In this document: in pieces, positions 16,966 through 25,747 of the stretch | Position numbering within the stretch: position 1 is the stretch's first letter | Layout of the letters: each line of letters starts with the position of its first letter | Origin: Rikenellaceae bacterium | GTDB taxonomy: Bacteria > Bacteroidota > Bacteroidia > Bacteroidales > Rikenellaceae | Reading direction: 5' to 3' | Length of the DNA: 34,603 bases | NCBI GenBank assembly: GCA_021201795.1 | Contig: JAJQEF010000048.1 | Coordinates: 1-34,603 of the forward strand | Position numbers and translations under genes: made by a program | The notes under the pieces: model-generated | The model's input: the letters and a program-made list of their open reading frames with translations, nothing else | What the model was told of the DNA's origin: nothing | Database searches by the model: none

Positions 16966-17487
16966 TTATCCGTTAAATACCTTGTTGAGAGAGATTCCCC
17001 TGACCTGAGCTACACTGTAAGCATCGCGAAGTTCGAGAAGCGCCTGTACTGTAGCTTTTACAAGGTTATGAGGGTTCGAAGAACCTTTACTTTTCGCAAG
17101 CACGTTGTGGATGCCAACGCTTTCGAGAACCGCGCGCATCGCACCGCCCGCAATAACTCCGGTACCCGGAGCAGCCGGTTTGAGCAATACTTGCGAGCCG
17201 CTGTAGCGAGCTTCCTGAGCATGGGGAATAGTTCCTTTCAATACAGGTATCTTAACAAGGTTTTTCTTTGCATCTTCAACACCTTTGGCAATAGCGGGAG
17301 TTACTTCATTCGCTTTGCCCAGACCATAACCTACAACACCGTTTTCATTACCTACCACTACAATAGCGGAAAAACTGAAAGTACGACCACCTTTGGTCAC
17401 TTTCGTAACGCGTTGTATGCTTACGAGTCTGTCTTTTAATTCAAGATCACTGGTTCTGACCTTTTTAATGTTAGTATTTACTGACAT
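16966..17487 (-). CDS. rpsE: 30S ribosomal protein S5
   Basis: The 173-residue S5 has the N-terminal double-stranded RNA-binding-like domain ([19 protein letters not shown]) and the C-terminal domain with [11 protein letters not shown]-like chemistry (here [15 protein letters not shown]). It lies at the mRNA entry channel and contributes to decoding accuracy. It follows rplR by 5 bp. Confidence 0.99.
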   Translation of the reverse strand: MSVNTNIKKVRTSDLELKDRLVSIQRVTKVTKGGRTFSFSAIVVVGNENGVVGYGLGKANEVTPAIAKGVEDAKKNLVKIPVLKGTIPHAQEARYSGSQVLLKPAAPGTGVIAGGAMRAVLESVGIHNVLAKSKGSSNPHNLVKATVQALLELRDAYSVAQVRGISLNKVFNG

Positions 17488-17492
17488 ACTTT

Positions 17493-17855
17493 TTAGAATT
17501 TAAGTCCGCCCTGACGTGCGGCATCTGCTAACATTTTTACTCTACCGTGATACAGGTATCCGTTACGGTCGAAAGCAACCTCCGAAATACCTTTAGCCAC
17601 TGATCTTTCAGCTGCGAGTTTACCAACAAGTTCAGCGATCTGTATCTTGTTGAGACCTTTTATTTTTTCAGCTAATTCTTTTTCAGAAGACGAGGCTGTT
17701 ACGAGAGTTGCTCCCGCAGCGTCGTCGATAAGCTGAACATATATCTGCTTGTTGCTTCTATACACAGACATACGAGGTCTTTCGGCTGTTCCACTGACTA
17801 TTTTACGAATACGTCTTTTTATGCGGATTCTTCTATCCAATTTACTTAGTGCCAT
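17493..17855 (-). CDS. rplR: 50S ribosomal protein L18
   Basis: The 120-residue L18 begins with a basic 5S-rRNA-binding segment ([15 protein letters not shown]) and holds the motif [18 protein letters not shown]. With L5 it attaches 5S rRNA to the central protuberance. It lies 13 bp after rplF. Confidence 0.99.
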   Translation of the reverse strand: MALSKLDRRIRIKRRIRKIVSGTAERPRMSVYRSNKQIYVQLIDDAAGATLVTASSSEKELAEKIKGLNKIQIAELVGKLAAERSVAKGISEVAFDRNGYLYHGRVKMLADAARQGGLKF

Positions 17856-17868
17856 AATTTACCTCCTG

Positions 17869-18426
17869 TTATTTAGCATTTGCAGATTTACCGGCTTTCT
17901 TCCTCAGCTGTTCGCCTACGAACTTGATACCTTTACCTTTATATGGTTCCGGTTTACGCAGTGAACGTATCTTAGCTGCAACCTGTCCGATAAGTTGCTT
18001 ATCGTTAGATCTTAAGATAAGAATAGGGTTGCTTTTCTTTTCAGCTTTCACTTCTGCTTTCACTTCTGCCGGAAGCATAAAGTGGATATCGTGAGAATAA
18101 CCGAGGCTGAATTCCAGAATCTGGCCTTTAGCTTCTACTTTGTAACCGACACCGACAAGTTCCTGTTGTGTCTCATAACCCTGTGATACACCTACCACCA
18201 TGTTGTTAATCAACGAACGGTAGAGTCCGTGCATAGACCTGTGGCGGGGTTGGTTCGTAGGGCGTGTTACAGTCAATACATTTCCCTCTACGGATACGGT
18301 TATATCAGAATCGACTTTCTGAGATAATGTTCCGAGTGGTCCTTTCACGCTGACCGTATTATCCGGAGCGACAGTAACTGTCACGCCTGACGGCAGGTTT
18401 ACAGGTAATTTTCCAATCCTTGACAT
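17869..18426 (-). CDS. rplF: 50S ribosomal protein L6
   Basis: The 185-residue L6 has the usual two alpha-beta repeats, starting MSRIGKLPVNLPSGV and ending with the conserved YKGKGIKFVGEQLRKKAGK. It lies near the factor-binding centre beside the sarcin-ricin loop. It follows rpsH by 18 bp. Confidence 0.99.
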   Translation of the reverse strand: MSRIGKLPVNLPSGVTVTVAPDNTVSVKGPLGTLSQKVDSDITVSVEGNVLTVTRPTNQPRHRSMHGLYRSLINNMVVGVSQGYETQQELVGVGYKVEAKGQILEFSLGYSHDIHFMLPAEVKAEVKAEKKSNPILILRSNDKQLIGQVAAKIRSLRKPEPYKGKGIKFVGEQLRKKAGKSANAK

Positions 18427-18444
18427 TTGATAAAGATTAATTGA

Positions 18445-18843
18445 TCAATAAACATAGCAAAGGACCTCACCTCCGACATTCTCCTGACGAGCTTTTTTGT
18501 CGGTCATGATACCTTTAGAGGTTGACACTATTGCTATACCGAGACCGTTTAGAACGCGTGGCATTTCGTCAACGCTTGCGTAACGGCGCAATCCCGGACG
18601 GCTGACCCTTTTAAGACCTTTAATCGCAGCGAGTTTTGTCTGCGGGTGGTACTTAAGGGCAATTTTAATATTCGGATGGCCTTTTTCGTCCGTTCCGAAT
18701 TTGTAAGCCAGGATATACCCCTGTTCGTGCAGGATCTGGGTAATAGCCTGTTTCATTTTTGATGCGGGAGCTTCAACCACCTTGTGGTTGGCTTTCACCG
18801 CGTTCCTGATCCTGGTCAGGAAATCCGCTATTGGATCTGTCAT
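18445..18843 (-). CDS. rpsH: 30S ribosomal protein S8
   Basis: The 132-residue S8 has the N-terminal [14 protein letters not shown] and the C-terminal [18 protein letters not shown] that binds helix 21 of 16S rRNA. In E. coli S8 represses the spc operon by binding its mRNA. Here it is the first gene after the only large gap in the superoperon (209 bp to rpsN), which holds a promoter-like element and a large hairpin. Confidence 0.99.
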   Translation of the reverse strand: MTDPIADFLTRIRNAVKANHKVVEAPASKMKQAITQILHEQGYILAYKFGTDEKGHPNIKIALKYHPQTKLAAIKGLKRVSRPGLRRYASVDEMPRVLNGLGIAIVSTSKGIMTDKKARQENVGGEVLCYVY

Positions 18844-18888
18844 AATTAAATATAAATAGTTAAAAAACTTTCAACCGGTACTTTTAAC

Positions 18889-18933
18889 ACACGCTGCCGA
18901 CACCCTCCCAAGCGGAGGCAGTCAGCAGCGTGT
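18889..18933 (-). promoter_or_regulatory. Large GC-rich hairpin in the rpsN-rpsH gap (leader of rpsH)
   Basis: The arms pair as 9 bp (18889-18897 with 18925-18933), a one-base mismatch, 3 bp (GAC/GTC), a 2x2 internal loop and 5 bp (CCTCC/GGAGG) closing a 5-base loop: 17 pairs in all, GC-rich inside AT-rich flanks. No T run follows on either strand, so it is not an ordinary terminator. It could be a ribosomal-protein binding site, an RNase site, or the core of a small inserted repeat. Three copies of GTTAAAAAAC lie around it (18859-18868, 18965-18974, 18991-19000). Confidence 0.6.
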
Positions 18934-19005
18934 AACTAATTGTATTTTAGAGGCTTCAACACCTGTTAAAAAACTCTCTTCCTGTAAACAGTTAAAAAAC
19001 AGTCG

Positions 19006-19013
19006 CAAAGATA
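19006..19013 (-). promoter_or_regulatory. Candidate internal promoter for rpsH and downstream genes
   Basis: On the minus strand the sequence TATCTTTG is a full match to TAnnTTTG and identical to the -7 box in front of rpsL. No TTG stands 19 bp upstream, so the -33 part is weak. A start here would give an rpsH leader of roughly 155 nt that includes the hairpin at 18889-18933. Confidence 0.5.
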
Positions 19014-19052
19014 AGAAAAATTTTCTAAAGTTGTATAAACCTGATAAATTTA

Positions 19053-19322
19053 CTACCAGCTAGCTTTCTTTACTCCCGGTATAAGGCCTTTGGAAGCCAT
19101 TTCACGGAAGCAAATACGACTGATACCGAACTGCCTCATATATCCTTTCGGACGTCCGGTAAGTTTACAACGGTTGTGTAAACGTATCGGATTCGAGTTC
19201 CTCGGGAGTTTGGCTAATCCGGCCATATCGCCTTCTTCTTTAAGTTTTGCACGTTTAGCGGCATATCTCTCTACAAGTTTGAGACGTTTAACCTCACGTG
19301 CTTTCATTGATTCTTTTGCCAT
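19053..19322 (-). CDS. rpsN: 30S ribosomal protein S14 (zinc-free type)
   Basis: The 89-residue S14 has the conserved end [20 protein letters not shown]. It lacks the two CxxC pairs of the short zinc-binding form, so it is the longer zinc-independent type. It sits in the 30S head near S3 and S10. It follows rplE by 3 bp, then the 209-bp gap begins. Confidence 0.98.
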   Translation of the reverse strand: MAKESMKAREVKRLKLVERYAAKRAKLKEEGDMAGLAKLPRNSNPIRLHNRCKLTGRPKGYMRQFGISRICFREMASKGLIPGVKKASW

Positions 19323-19325
19323 ATC

Positions 19326-19886
19326 CTATTGGTTCTTTTTAGCGTTTTTGAATGGTAATCCGAACTCTTTAAGCAATGCGTAAGCTTCTTCATCCTTATC
19401 AGCAGAGGTAACAAAAGTTATCTCCATACCCAAGATTTTAGATATCTTGTCGATATCGATTTCAGGGAAGATGATCTGCTCCTGAATACCGAGGGAATAG
19501 TTGCCCCTTCCGTCGAATTTCTCGTTAATACCTTTGAAGTCGCGTATACGCGGTAAAGATACTACGATCAGCCTTTCGAGAAATTCATACATACGGTCCT
19601 TGCGCAATGTAACGCGTACCCCGATAGGCATTCCTTTACGAAGCTTAAAGTTAGATATATCTTTCTTAGAACGTGTAAGCACGGCTTTCTGTCCGGTGAT
19701 TAAAGATAACTCTTCCTGAGCAGTCTCGATAAGTTTCTTATCGGCAACAGCCTGACCGAGCCCTTGATTAATCACAATTTTTTCCAAAGACGGAACCTGC
19801 ATAACGCTTTTGTATCCGAACTCTTTCATAAGTGCAGGTACAATCTGCTCCCTGTACTTAGTTTTTAATGAAGGTACGTATGCCAT
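19326..19886 (-). CDS. rplE: 50S ribosomal protein L5
   Basis: The 186-residue L5 shows the family stretch [19 protein letters not shown] and [11 protein letters not shown]. It binds 5S rRNA and forms a bridge from the central protuberance to S13. Its start overlaps the last base of rplX, which suggests translational coupling. Confidence 0.99.
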   Translation of the reverse strand: MAYVPSLKTKYREQIVPALMKEFGYKSVMQVPSLEKIVINQGLGQAVADKKLIETAQEELSLITGQKAVLTRSKKDISNFKLRKGMPIGVRVTLRKDRMYEFLERLIVVSLPRIRDFKGINEKFDGRGNYSLGIQEQIIFPEIDIDKISKILGMEITFVTSADKDEEAYALLKEFGLPFKNAKKNQ

Positions 19887-20209
19887 TATTTAATCTCCTC
19901 CCCGGATTTTACAGAGTAACGTACTAATTTTCCTTTATCGTCTTTCTTACGTCCGATCCTTGTCGGTTTTCCTGATTTAGGATCAACGACCATAAGATTC
20001 GATATATGTATCGGAGCCTCTTGCTTCACGATACCACCATGAGGGTTCTTTGAATTTGGTTTCGTATGTTTCGACACGAGATTTACGCCTTCCACTAATG
20101 CACGTTCTTTCTGAACCTGCACCTCGAGGACCTTACCCTGCTGCCCTTTGCTGTCGCCAGCAATGACATACACCATATCACCCTTCTTAATATGTAATTT
20201 AACTGACAT
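19886..20209 (-). CDS. rplX: 50S ribosomal protein L24
   Basis: The 107-residue L24 has an N-terminal KOW motif ([20 protein letters not shown]). It is one of the assembly-initiating proteins that binds the 5' end of 23S rRNA. It lies 17 bp after rplN and overlaps rplE by one base. Confidence 0.99.
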   Translation of the reverse strand: MSVKLHIKKGDMVYVIAGDSKGQQGKVLEVQVQKERALVEGVNLVSKHTKPNSKNPHGGIVKQEAPIHISNLMVVDPKSGKPTRIGRKKDDKGKLVRYSVKSGEEIK

Positions 20210-20226
20210 CTTTAACTGTTTTAAAA

Positions 20227-20592
20227 TTACAATACTTCAGGAGCAAGTGAAACGATCTTCATGTGCGAATCACGAAGCTCTCTTGCCACAGGGCCGAAGA
20301 TACGTGTTCCTCTCATTTCACCTTGATTGTTAAGAAGGACAACGGCGTTATCGTCGAAACGAATGTACGAACCGTCAGCTCTCCTGATCTCCTTTTTTGT
20401 TCTAACAACTACTGCTTTAGAAACAGTACCTTTCTTTGCGTCGCCAGATGGAGTAGCGCTTTTAATAGCAACCACGATCTTATCGCCTATAGAAGCGTAA
20501 CGCTTGCCTGTTCCGCCAAGTACACGGATGCAAAGAACCTCTTTCGCACCGCTGTTGTCGGCTACATTAAGTCTGCTTTCCTGTTGTATCAT
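20227..20592 (-). CDS. rplN: 50S ribosomal protein L14
   Basis: The 121-residue L14 starts [19 protein letters not shown], a near-invariant N-terminus, and is a five-stranded barrel at the subunit interface, where it contacts 16S helix 14 and is the target of RsfS. It lies 2 bp after rpsQ. Confidence 0.99.
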   Translation of the reverse strand: MIQQESRLNVADNSGAKEVLCIRVLGGTGKRYASIGDKIVVAIKSATPSGDAKKGTVSKAVVVRTKKEIRRADGSYIRFDDNAVVLLNNQGEMRGTRIFGPVARELRDSHMKIVSLAPEVL

Positions 20593-20594
20593 GA

Positions 20595-20849
20595 CTATTT
20601 AGCTCTTTCAATTATTTCTACTACTCTCCAACGCTTTGTTTTGCTCAGAGGTCTTGTCTCCATGATTTTTACGGTATCACCGGGATTGCAATCGTTCTTT
20701 TCGTCGTGAGCAACAAATTTGGTCGTTTTATTTACGAATTTACCGTACATAGGATGTTTAACTTTCCTTTTAACGGCAACTGTTATGGATTTTTCCATTT
20801 TGTTGCTGACAACCACTCCGATTCTTTCCTTTCTGAGATTTCTTTCCAT
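20595..20849 (-). CDS. rpsQ: 30S ribosomal protein S17
   Basis: The 84-residue S17 is an OB-fold protein with the family pattern [18 protein letters not shown] and [20 protein letters not shown]. It is a primary binder of the 16S 5' domain. It lies 13 bp after rpmC. Confidence 0.99.
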   Translation of the reverse strand: MERNLRKERIGVVVSNKMEKSITVAVKRKVKHPMYGKFVNKTTKFVAHDEKNDCNPGDTVKIMETRPLSKTKRWRVVEIIERAK

Positions 20850-20862
20850 GGGTAAATCTTAA

Positions 20863-21057
20863 TTACTTAGTGGTTTGCTTTTCACCCAGGATAGTAAGCA
20901 TGCGAGCTATGTTCCTGCGTGCATTTTTTATAGTCGCCGGATTTTCCACCGGAGAGACTGCGTGGTTCAACTTCAAAGACGCGAGAGCTGCTTTCTCAGC
21001 ATCTATTCTCTCTTGAAGTTCTTCCACAGATAATTCTCTAATTTCAGAAGTTTTCAT
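20863..21057 (-). CDS. rpmC: 50S ribosomal protein L29
   Basis: The 64-residue two-helix protein starts MKTSEIRELSVEELQERI and ends ARNIARMLTILGE-like (here ARRNIARMLTILGE). It sits next to L23 at the tunnel exit. It follows rplP by 5 bp. Confidence 0.98.
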   Translation of the reverse strand: MKTSEIRELSVEELQERIDAEKAALASLKLNHAVSPVENPATIKNARRNIARMLTILGEKQTTK

Positions 21058-21062
21058 TGTCT

Positions 21063-21491
21063 TTAAATTGAATTTTCTACGTAATCTCTTCTTACTATAA
21101 ATTTAGTAGTCACCGGTAATTTCTGTGCTCCGAGCCTTAAAGCCTCTTTCGCAAATTCCAAAGGCACACCTTCTGCTTCGATAAGTATACGTCCTGGTGT
21201 TACAGGAGCTACGAATCCTTCCGGTGAACCCTTACCTTTGCCCATACGCACCTCTGCCGGTTTCTTGGTGATAGGTTTGTCAGGGAATATTCTGATCCAA
21301 ATCTGTCCCTCACGTTTCATGTAACGGACAATCGCCTGGCGGGCAGCTTCTATCTGACGACCTGTAATCCATGAGCATTCCATCGTTTTGATGCCGAATG
21401 ATCCGAATGCGAGTTGGTTGCCTCTCTGAGCCTGACCCTTCATGCGACCCTTCTGCATTCTCCGGAACTTAGTCTTTTTTGGTTGTAACAT
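21063..21491 (-). CDS. rplP: 50S ribosomal protein L16
   Basis: The 142-residue L16 starts [19 protein letters not shown] and has the conserved segments [20 protein letters not shown] and [18 protein letters not shown]. It shapes the A-site tRNA binding pocket of the 50S. It lies 27 bp after rpsC. Confidence 0.99.
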   Translation of the reverse strand: MLQPKKTKFRRMQKGRMKGQAQRGNQLAFGSFGIKTMECSWITGRQIEAARQAIVRYMKREGQIWIRIFPDKPITKKPAEVRMGKGKGSPEGFVAPVTPGRILIEAEGVPLEFAKEALRLGAQKLPVTTKFIVRRDYVENSI

Positions 21492-21518
21492 TTTCTAAAA
21501 TATTAAAAGGGGTCCGAC

Positions 21519-22250
21519 TTATTTTTTTCTCTTTCTTCCACCTTTGGGTTTGCCTTCACCACGGAATCCACCGCCCTGACCTTGTTGTCCGGCGTTCACT
21601 CCGTTGATCTGGAAGAGGTCACGTTTACCGTAAACTTCTCCATTGCAAATCCAAACTTTAATTCCAAGTATTCCGACCTTAGTAAGAGCTTCTGCGATGT
21701 TGTAATCCACGTCAGCACGGAATGTGTGAAGCGGAATACGTCCGTCTTTATAAGTTTCGGAACGTGCCATTTCAGCTCCTCCCACACGGCCTGAGATCTG
21801 AACTTTGATACCTTCAGCGCCCATTCTCATTGTAGAAGCGATTGCTGTTTTAACAGCACGGCGGTAAGAAATACGTTCCTCTACCTGACGGGCGATATTG
21901 TTGCTTACAATAACAGCGTCGATTTCAGGTCTTTTAACTTCGAAAATATTGATCTGTATCTCTTTTCCTGTGAGTTTTTTAAGCTCTTCTTTCAATTTGT
22001 CGACTTCCTGTCCTCCTTTACCGATAATTATACCCGGGCGAGCCGTGCTTATCGTTACAGTGACATGTTTCAGAGTTCTTTCGATGATTATCTTAGATAT
22101 ACTCGCTTTTGCCAAACGGGCATTAAGATATTGGCGGATCTTAGCGTCTTCCAACAATTTAGAAGAGAAATCCTTGCCACCGTACCAATTAGAGTCCCAT
22201 CCGCGGATGATACCCAATCTGTTTGCTATCGGATTAACTTTCTGTCCCAT
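21519..22250 (-). CDS. rpsC: 30S ribosomal protein S3
   Basis: The 243-residue S3 has a type II KH domain with [13 protein letters not shown] (GxxG loop GKGG) and the C-terminal domain [23 protein letters not shown]. It lies at the mRNA entry pore and takes part in mRNA unwinding. A Gly/Gln/Lys-rich tail (about 221-243) follows the core. Its start overlaps the end of rplV by 17 bp. Confidence 0.99.
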   Translation of the reverse strand: MGQKVNPIANRLGIIRGWDSNWYGGKDFSSKLLEDAKIRQYLNARLAKASISKIIIERTLKHVTVTISTARPGIIIGKGGQEVDKLKEELKKLTGKEIQINIFEVKRPEIDAVIVSNNIARQVEERISYRRAVKTAIASTMRMGAEGIKVQISGRVGGAEMARSETYKDGRIPLHTFRADVDYNIAEALTKVGILGIKVWICNGEVYGKRDLFQINGVNAGQQGQGGGFRGEGKPKGGRKRKK

Positions 22251-22668
22251 TTGCTTTTACTTTTTTATCTTCAATAACCATTTTATCCACTACGATCGTT
22301 ACGTGATTAGAACGCTTACGTATCCTGTGGGCCCTACCCTGCGGAGCAGGCTGTATCCTCTTTAACATACGGCCTCCGTCAACGAAAATTTCCTTAACGC
22401 AAAGCACGTTGTCTTCGAGGCGTTCGCCTTCGTTCTTTTTCTCCCAGTTAGCGATCGCGGAACGCAATAGAGTTTCCAATCTATTTGATGCCTCCTTTTT
22501 AGAGTAACGGAGGATACCCAAAGCCCTGTTGACTTCCACTCCCCTGATGATATCGGCCACCAGGCGCATTTTCCTCGGAGAAGTAGGGCAGTCGCGAAGG
22601 ACAGCGATAGCTTTCTGCTTCTTTTCCGCCTTCAGCCTTTCGGCTCTTTCGTGTTTTCTTGTACCCAT
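22234..22668 (-). CDS. rplV: 50S ribosomal protein L22
   Basis: The 144-residue L22 contains the long beta-hairpin [20 protein letters not shown], which lines the exit tunnel at the macrolide constriction. A Lys-rich N-terminal extension (about 1-22) and the last residues, which overlap rpsC, are variable. It lies 30 bp after rpsS. Confidence 0.99.
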   Translation of the reverse strand: MGTRKHERAERLKAEKKQKAIAVLRDCPTSPRKMRLVADIIRGVEVNRALGILRYSKKEASNRLETLLRSAIANWEKKNEGERLEDNVLCVKEIFVDGGRMLKRIQPAPQGRAHRIRKRSNHVTIVVDKMVIEDKKVKANGTES

Positions 22669-22698
22669 TTATTCAAGAAATTTGAATTTTATACCTAC

Positions 22699-22968
22699 TT
22701 ATCTTTTCTTATTACCACCGTGTCCGCGGAAGTTACGTGTCGGAGCGAATTCGCCCAACTTGTGACCCACCATATTCTCTGTTACATAAACAGGAATAAA
22801 TTTGTTTCCGTTGTGTACTGCAATAGTGTGACCAACGAAATCCGGTGAGATCATACTTGCACGCGACCAGGTTTTAATTACAGTTCTCTTGCCCGATTCG
22901 TTCTGGGCTAGAACTTTTCCTTCGAGCTTAGGCTCGATGTATGGTCCTTTTTTTAATGAACGGCTCAT
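22699..22968 (-). CDS. rpsS: 30S ribosomal protein S19
   Basis: The 89-residue S19 starts [15 protein letters not shown] and includes [22 protein letters not shown] and [16 protein letters not shown], all family hallmarks. It sits on the 30S head and pairs with S13. It lies 18 bp after rplB. Confidence 0.99.
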   Translation of the reverse strand: MSRSLKKGPYIEPKLEGKVLAQNESGKRTVIKTWSRASMISPDFVGHTIAVHNGNKFIPVYVTENMVGHKLGEFAPTRNFRGHGGNKKR

Positions 22969-22986
22969 TACGCTACAAGTTTAAAG

Positions 22987-23814
22987 TTATTTTTTCTTCC
23001 TTTTCTGGATAATGAATTTAGACGTGGTCTTCTTAGGGTTACGTGTTTTGTAACCTTTAGCGAGAACACCTGTGCGTGAACGTGGATGTCCTCCTGAAGA
23101 ACGTCCTTCACCACCACCCATCGGGTGATCGACAGGGTTCATGGTAACACCCCTGTTATGAGGTCTGCGTCCTAACCAACGTCTACGTCCTGCCTTACCG
23201 TGAGATTCAAGGCTATGGTCCGGATTGGATACCACACCGATTGTAGCTTTACAAGTTACAAGCACCATCCTTGTTTCTCCCGAAGGAAGTTTAATAATAG
23301 CGTATTTACCTTCACGAGCGAGAAGCTGAGCGTAGGTACCGGCACTACGAGCCATCACGGCTCCCTGGCCTGGGTAGAGTTCAATATTATGTACTACGGT
23401 TCCGAGAGGTATCTCACCAAGGAACATGGTGTTGCCCACTTCAGGAGCGATACCTGCACCGCTTGCTACCTTCTGGCCCACTTTAAGGCCGTTAGGAGCA
23501 ACGATATATCTCTTTTCACCGTCTGCATAAACAACGAGAGCGATACGTGCCGAACGGTTCGGATCGTATTCAATAGTTTTCACCGTAGCATCCATACCGT
23601 CTTTATCTCTTTTGAAGTCGATAATACGGTACATTTTCTTGTGTCCTCCACCGATGTAACGTACGGTCATTTTACCCGTATTGTTACGTCCGCCTGAGCT
23701 TTTCAGTGGGGCAAGCAATGATTTTTCAGGTACTGACGTTGTAATATCGTCGAAAGTACCTATAACTTTATGTCTTGTACCCGGAGTAATGGGTTTAAAC
23801 TTTCTTACTGCCAT
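22987..23814 (-). CDS. rplB: 50S ribosomal protein L2
   Basis: The 275-residue L2 has an OB-fold followed by an SH3-like domain and the invariant motif [18 protein letters not shown], whose His has been linked to peptidyl-transferase function. It joins the subunits at bridge B7b. It follows rplW by 5 bp. Confidence 0.99.
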   Translation of the reverse strand: MAVRKFKPITPGTRHKVIGTFDDITTSVPEKSLLAPLKSSGGRNNTGKMTVRYIGGGHKKMYRIIDFKRDKDGMDATVKTIEYDPNRSARIALVVYADGEKRYIVAPNGLKVGQKVASGAGIAPEVGNTMFLGEIPLGTVVHNIELYPGQGAVMARSAGTYAQLLAREGKYAIIKLPSGETRMVLVTCKATIGVVSNPDHSLESHGKAGRRRWLGRRPHNRGVTMNPVDHPMGGGEGRSSGGHPRSRTGVLAKGYKTRNPKKTTSKFIIQKRKKK

Positions 23815-23819
23815 CTTTT

Positions 23820-24110
23820 TTAGATATTACTGTAAAAATCTATGTTATCGCCACTTTTCAGGGTTACAATCGCTTTTTTGTAGTTGTTTGCGCGTCCTGT
23901 CAAAAGACCGGCTTTTGTGTAGCGGCTTTTGCGTTTACCCATATAACGGATAGTATTTACGTCTTCGACAACAACATTGTACATTGCTTCAACAGCAGTT
24001 TTTATCTGCAATTTATTAGCCCTCGGATCAACTATAAAACCGTAACGGTTCAGTTTTTCGCCCTGAATCGTCATTTTTTCGGTCAAAATTGGCTTAATTA
24101 AAATTTCCAT
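23820..24110 (-). CDS. rplW: 50S ribosomal protein L23
   Basis: The 96-residue L23 shows [14 protein letters not shown] at its start and the conserved [16 protein letters not shown]. At the tunnel exit it is the docking site for trigger factor and SRP. It lies 11 bp after rplD. Confidence 0.98.
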   Translation of the reverse strand: MEILIKPILTEKMTIQGEKLNRYGFIVDPRANKLQIKTAVEAMYNVVVEDVNTIRYMGKRKSRYTKAGLLTGRANNYKKAIVTLKSGDNIDFYSNI

Positions 24111-24121
24111 CGTTTAATTTA

Positions 24122-24751
24122 TTATAATCCGAACATTTGGTTTATTACGCCCACTGAATTTTCGGTCATCAGGATAGTTCCCGCGTTCATTACATCATAT
24201 GTATTAATGTTAGTAGCCGGCAGAACTTTAACATTCTGAAGATTGCGTGAAGAAAGAATAATGTTGTGGTCCGAAGCCGGAAGCACTACAGTTATTTTCT
24301 TTCCTTCGAGATTCAGGTTTTTCGTAATATCGATGAAAGTTTTTGTTTTCGGAGTGTCGATAGTGAAATCTTCTACTACGATTATTTTTTCATCTTTAGC
24401 CTTGTAAGTCAGAGCACTTTTACGAGCGAGCTGTTTCAATTTCTTATTCAGTTTGAAACTGTAATCGCGCGGAACCGGTCCGAAGACTCTACCACCGCCT
24501 ACGAATAGAGGCGATTTGATGCTTCCCGCACGAGCACCGCCCGTACCTTTTTGCTTTTTCAACTTTCTTGTAGACCCTGCAACTTCATTACGCTGCTTGG
24601 ACTTGTGAGTTCCTTGGCGTTTGTTAGCAAGGAATTGCTTCACGTCAAGGTAGATAGCGTGATCGTTCGGTTCGATACCGAATACCGCATCTTCCAGAGT
24701 CACTTTTTTTCCGGTCTCTTTACCTGTGATGTTTAATACTGCTAATTCCAT
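24122..24751 (-). CDS. rplD: 50S ribosomal protein L4
   Basis: The 209-residue L4 has the long basic loop that enters the exit tunnel ([19 protein letters not shown], about 64-82). In E. coli L4 also represses the S10 operon by acting on its leader; no comparable leader is evident here. It starts 2 bp after rplC. Confidence 0.99.
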   Translation of the reverse strand: MELAVLNITGKETGKKVTLEDAVFGIEPNDHAIYLDVKQFLANKRQGTHKSKQRNEVAGSTRKLKKQKGTGGARAGSIKSPLFVGGGRVFGPVPRDYSFKLNKKLKQLARKSALTYKAKDEKIIVVEDFTIDTPKTKTFIDITKNLNLEGKKITVVLPASDHNIILSSRNLQNVKVLPATNINTYDVMNAGTILMTENSVGVINQMFGL

Positions 24752-24753
24752 TA

Positions 24754-25371
24754 CTAATTCTCAATTATTAAGTAAGACCCTTTAGCTCCCGGGATAGAAC
24801 CTTTCACAAGGAGAAGATTGCTTTCCGGAAGTTTTTTCAAAACTTTAAGGTTCATCACCTTAACTTGTTCTCCACCTGTTCTTCCGGCCATTCTTTTTCC
24901 TTTGAATACCCTCGAAGGATAAGATGACGCTCCCAAAGAACCCGGAGCCCTGAGACGGTTGTGCTGACCGTGAGTCTGACCACCTACCCCGCCGAAGCCG
25001 TGGCGTTTAACTACTCCCTGGAAGCCTTTACCCTTCGATATTCCCGTAACGTCGACCCAGTCTTCGTCCTGAAAAATGTCGATAGTAACTACATCGCCAA
25101 GGTTGAGTTCGCCTTCAAATGATTTGAATTCGGCAACTTTTCTTTTCGGAGTAGTGCTTGCCTTTTTGAAGTGACCTAACAAACTACTGCTGGTGCTTTT
25201 TTCCTTTTTTTCGTCATAGGCAAGCTGAACTGCTGAGTAGCCATCTTTCTCAACGGTTTTAACCTGTGTAACCACACAAGGACCAGCTTCGATAACAGTG
25301 CATGGTATATTTTTACCCTCAACACTGAAAACGGATGTCATTCCGATTTTTTTTCCGATTAATCCTGACAT
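24754..25371 (-). CDS. rplC: 50S ribosomal protein L3
   Basis: The 205-residue L3 carries the loop [20 protein letters not shown], which reaches towards the peptidyl-transferase centre and includes the Gln that PrmB methylates in E. coli. It initiates 50S assembly with L24. It lies 59 bp after rpsJ, the largest gap of the S10 section, where I see no promoter match. Confidence 0.99.
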   Translation of the reverse strand: MSGLIGKKIGMTSVFSVEGKNIPCTVIEAGPCVVTQVKTVEKDGYSAVQLAYDEKKEKSTSSSLLGHFKKASTTPKRKVAEFKSFEGELNLGDVVTIDIFQDEDWVDVTGISKGKGFQGVVKRHGFGGVGGQTHGQHNRLRAPGSLGASSYPSRVFKGKRMAGRTGGEQVKVMNLKVLKKLPESNLLLVKGSIPGAKGSYLIIEN

Positions 25372-25430
25372 TTTTTGTCCTGTTTACTACTTAAATTCGT
25401 TTGTTTTTATATAGTTGAAATTTCGTTTCA

Positions 25431-25736
25431 TCAAACTTTGATTTCCACTTCCACACCGCTCGGGAGTTTGAGTTTCATTAACGCATCGATAGTTTTAGGC
25501 GTAGAGCTGTAAATATCGAGTATGCGTTTAAATGTTGAAAACTGGAACTGTTCGCGCGACTTTTTGTTAACGAAAGTCGAACGGTTTACAGTGAAAATCC
25601 TTTTGTCTGTCGGAAGAGGAATAGGACCGCTTACGATTGCTCCCGTTCCCTTCACGGCTTTTACGATCTTTCCTGCGGATTTATCCACAAGATTATGATC
25701 GAACGATTTGAGTTTTATTCTTATTTTTTGGCTCAT
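25431..25736 (-). CDS. rpsJ: 30S ribosomal protein S10 (NusE)
   Basis: The 101-residue S10 has [20 protein letters not shown] and [20 protein letters not shown]. It has two jobs: it sits in the 30S head, and as NusE it binds NusB and NusG in antitermination. It lies 11 bp after fusA with no tuf gene between them. Confidence 0.99.
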   Translation of the reverse strand: MSQKIRIKLKSFDHNLVDKSAGKIVKAVKGTGAIVSGPIPLPTDKRIFTVNRSTFVNKKSREQFQFSTFKRILDIYSSTPKTIDALMKLKLPSGVEVEIKV

Positions 25737-25747
25737 AATTCTATGTG

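Noticed and set aside
25739-25747. Missing tuf between fusA and rpsJ as a deletion
   Set aside because: To my knowledge Bacteroidota usually have tuf elsewhere, so this is normal for the group and not a lesion.
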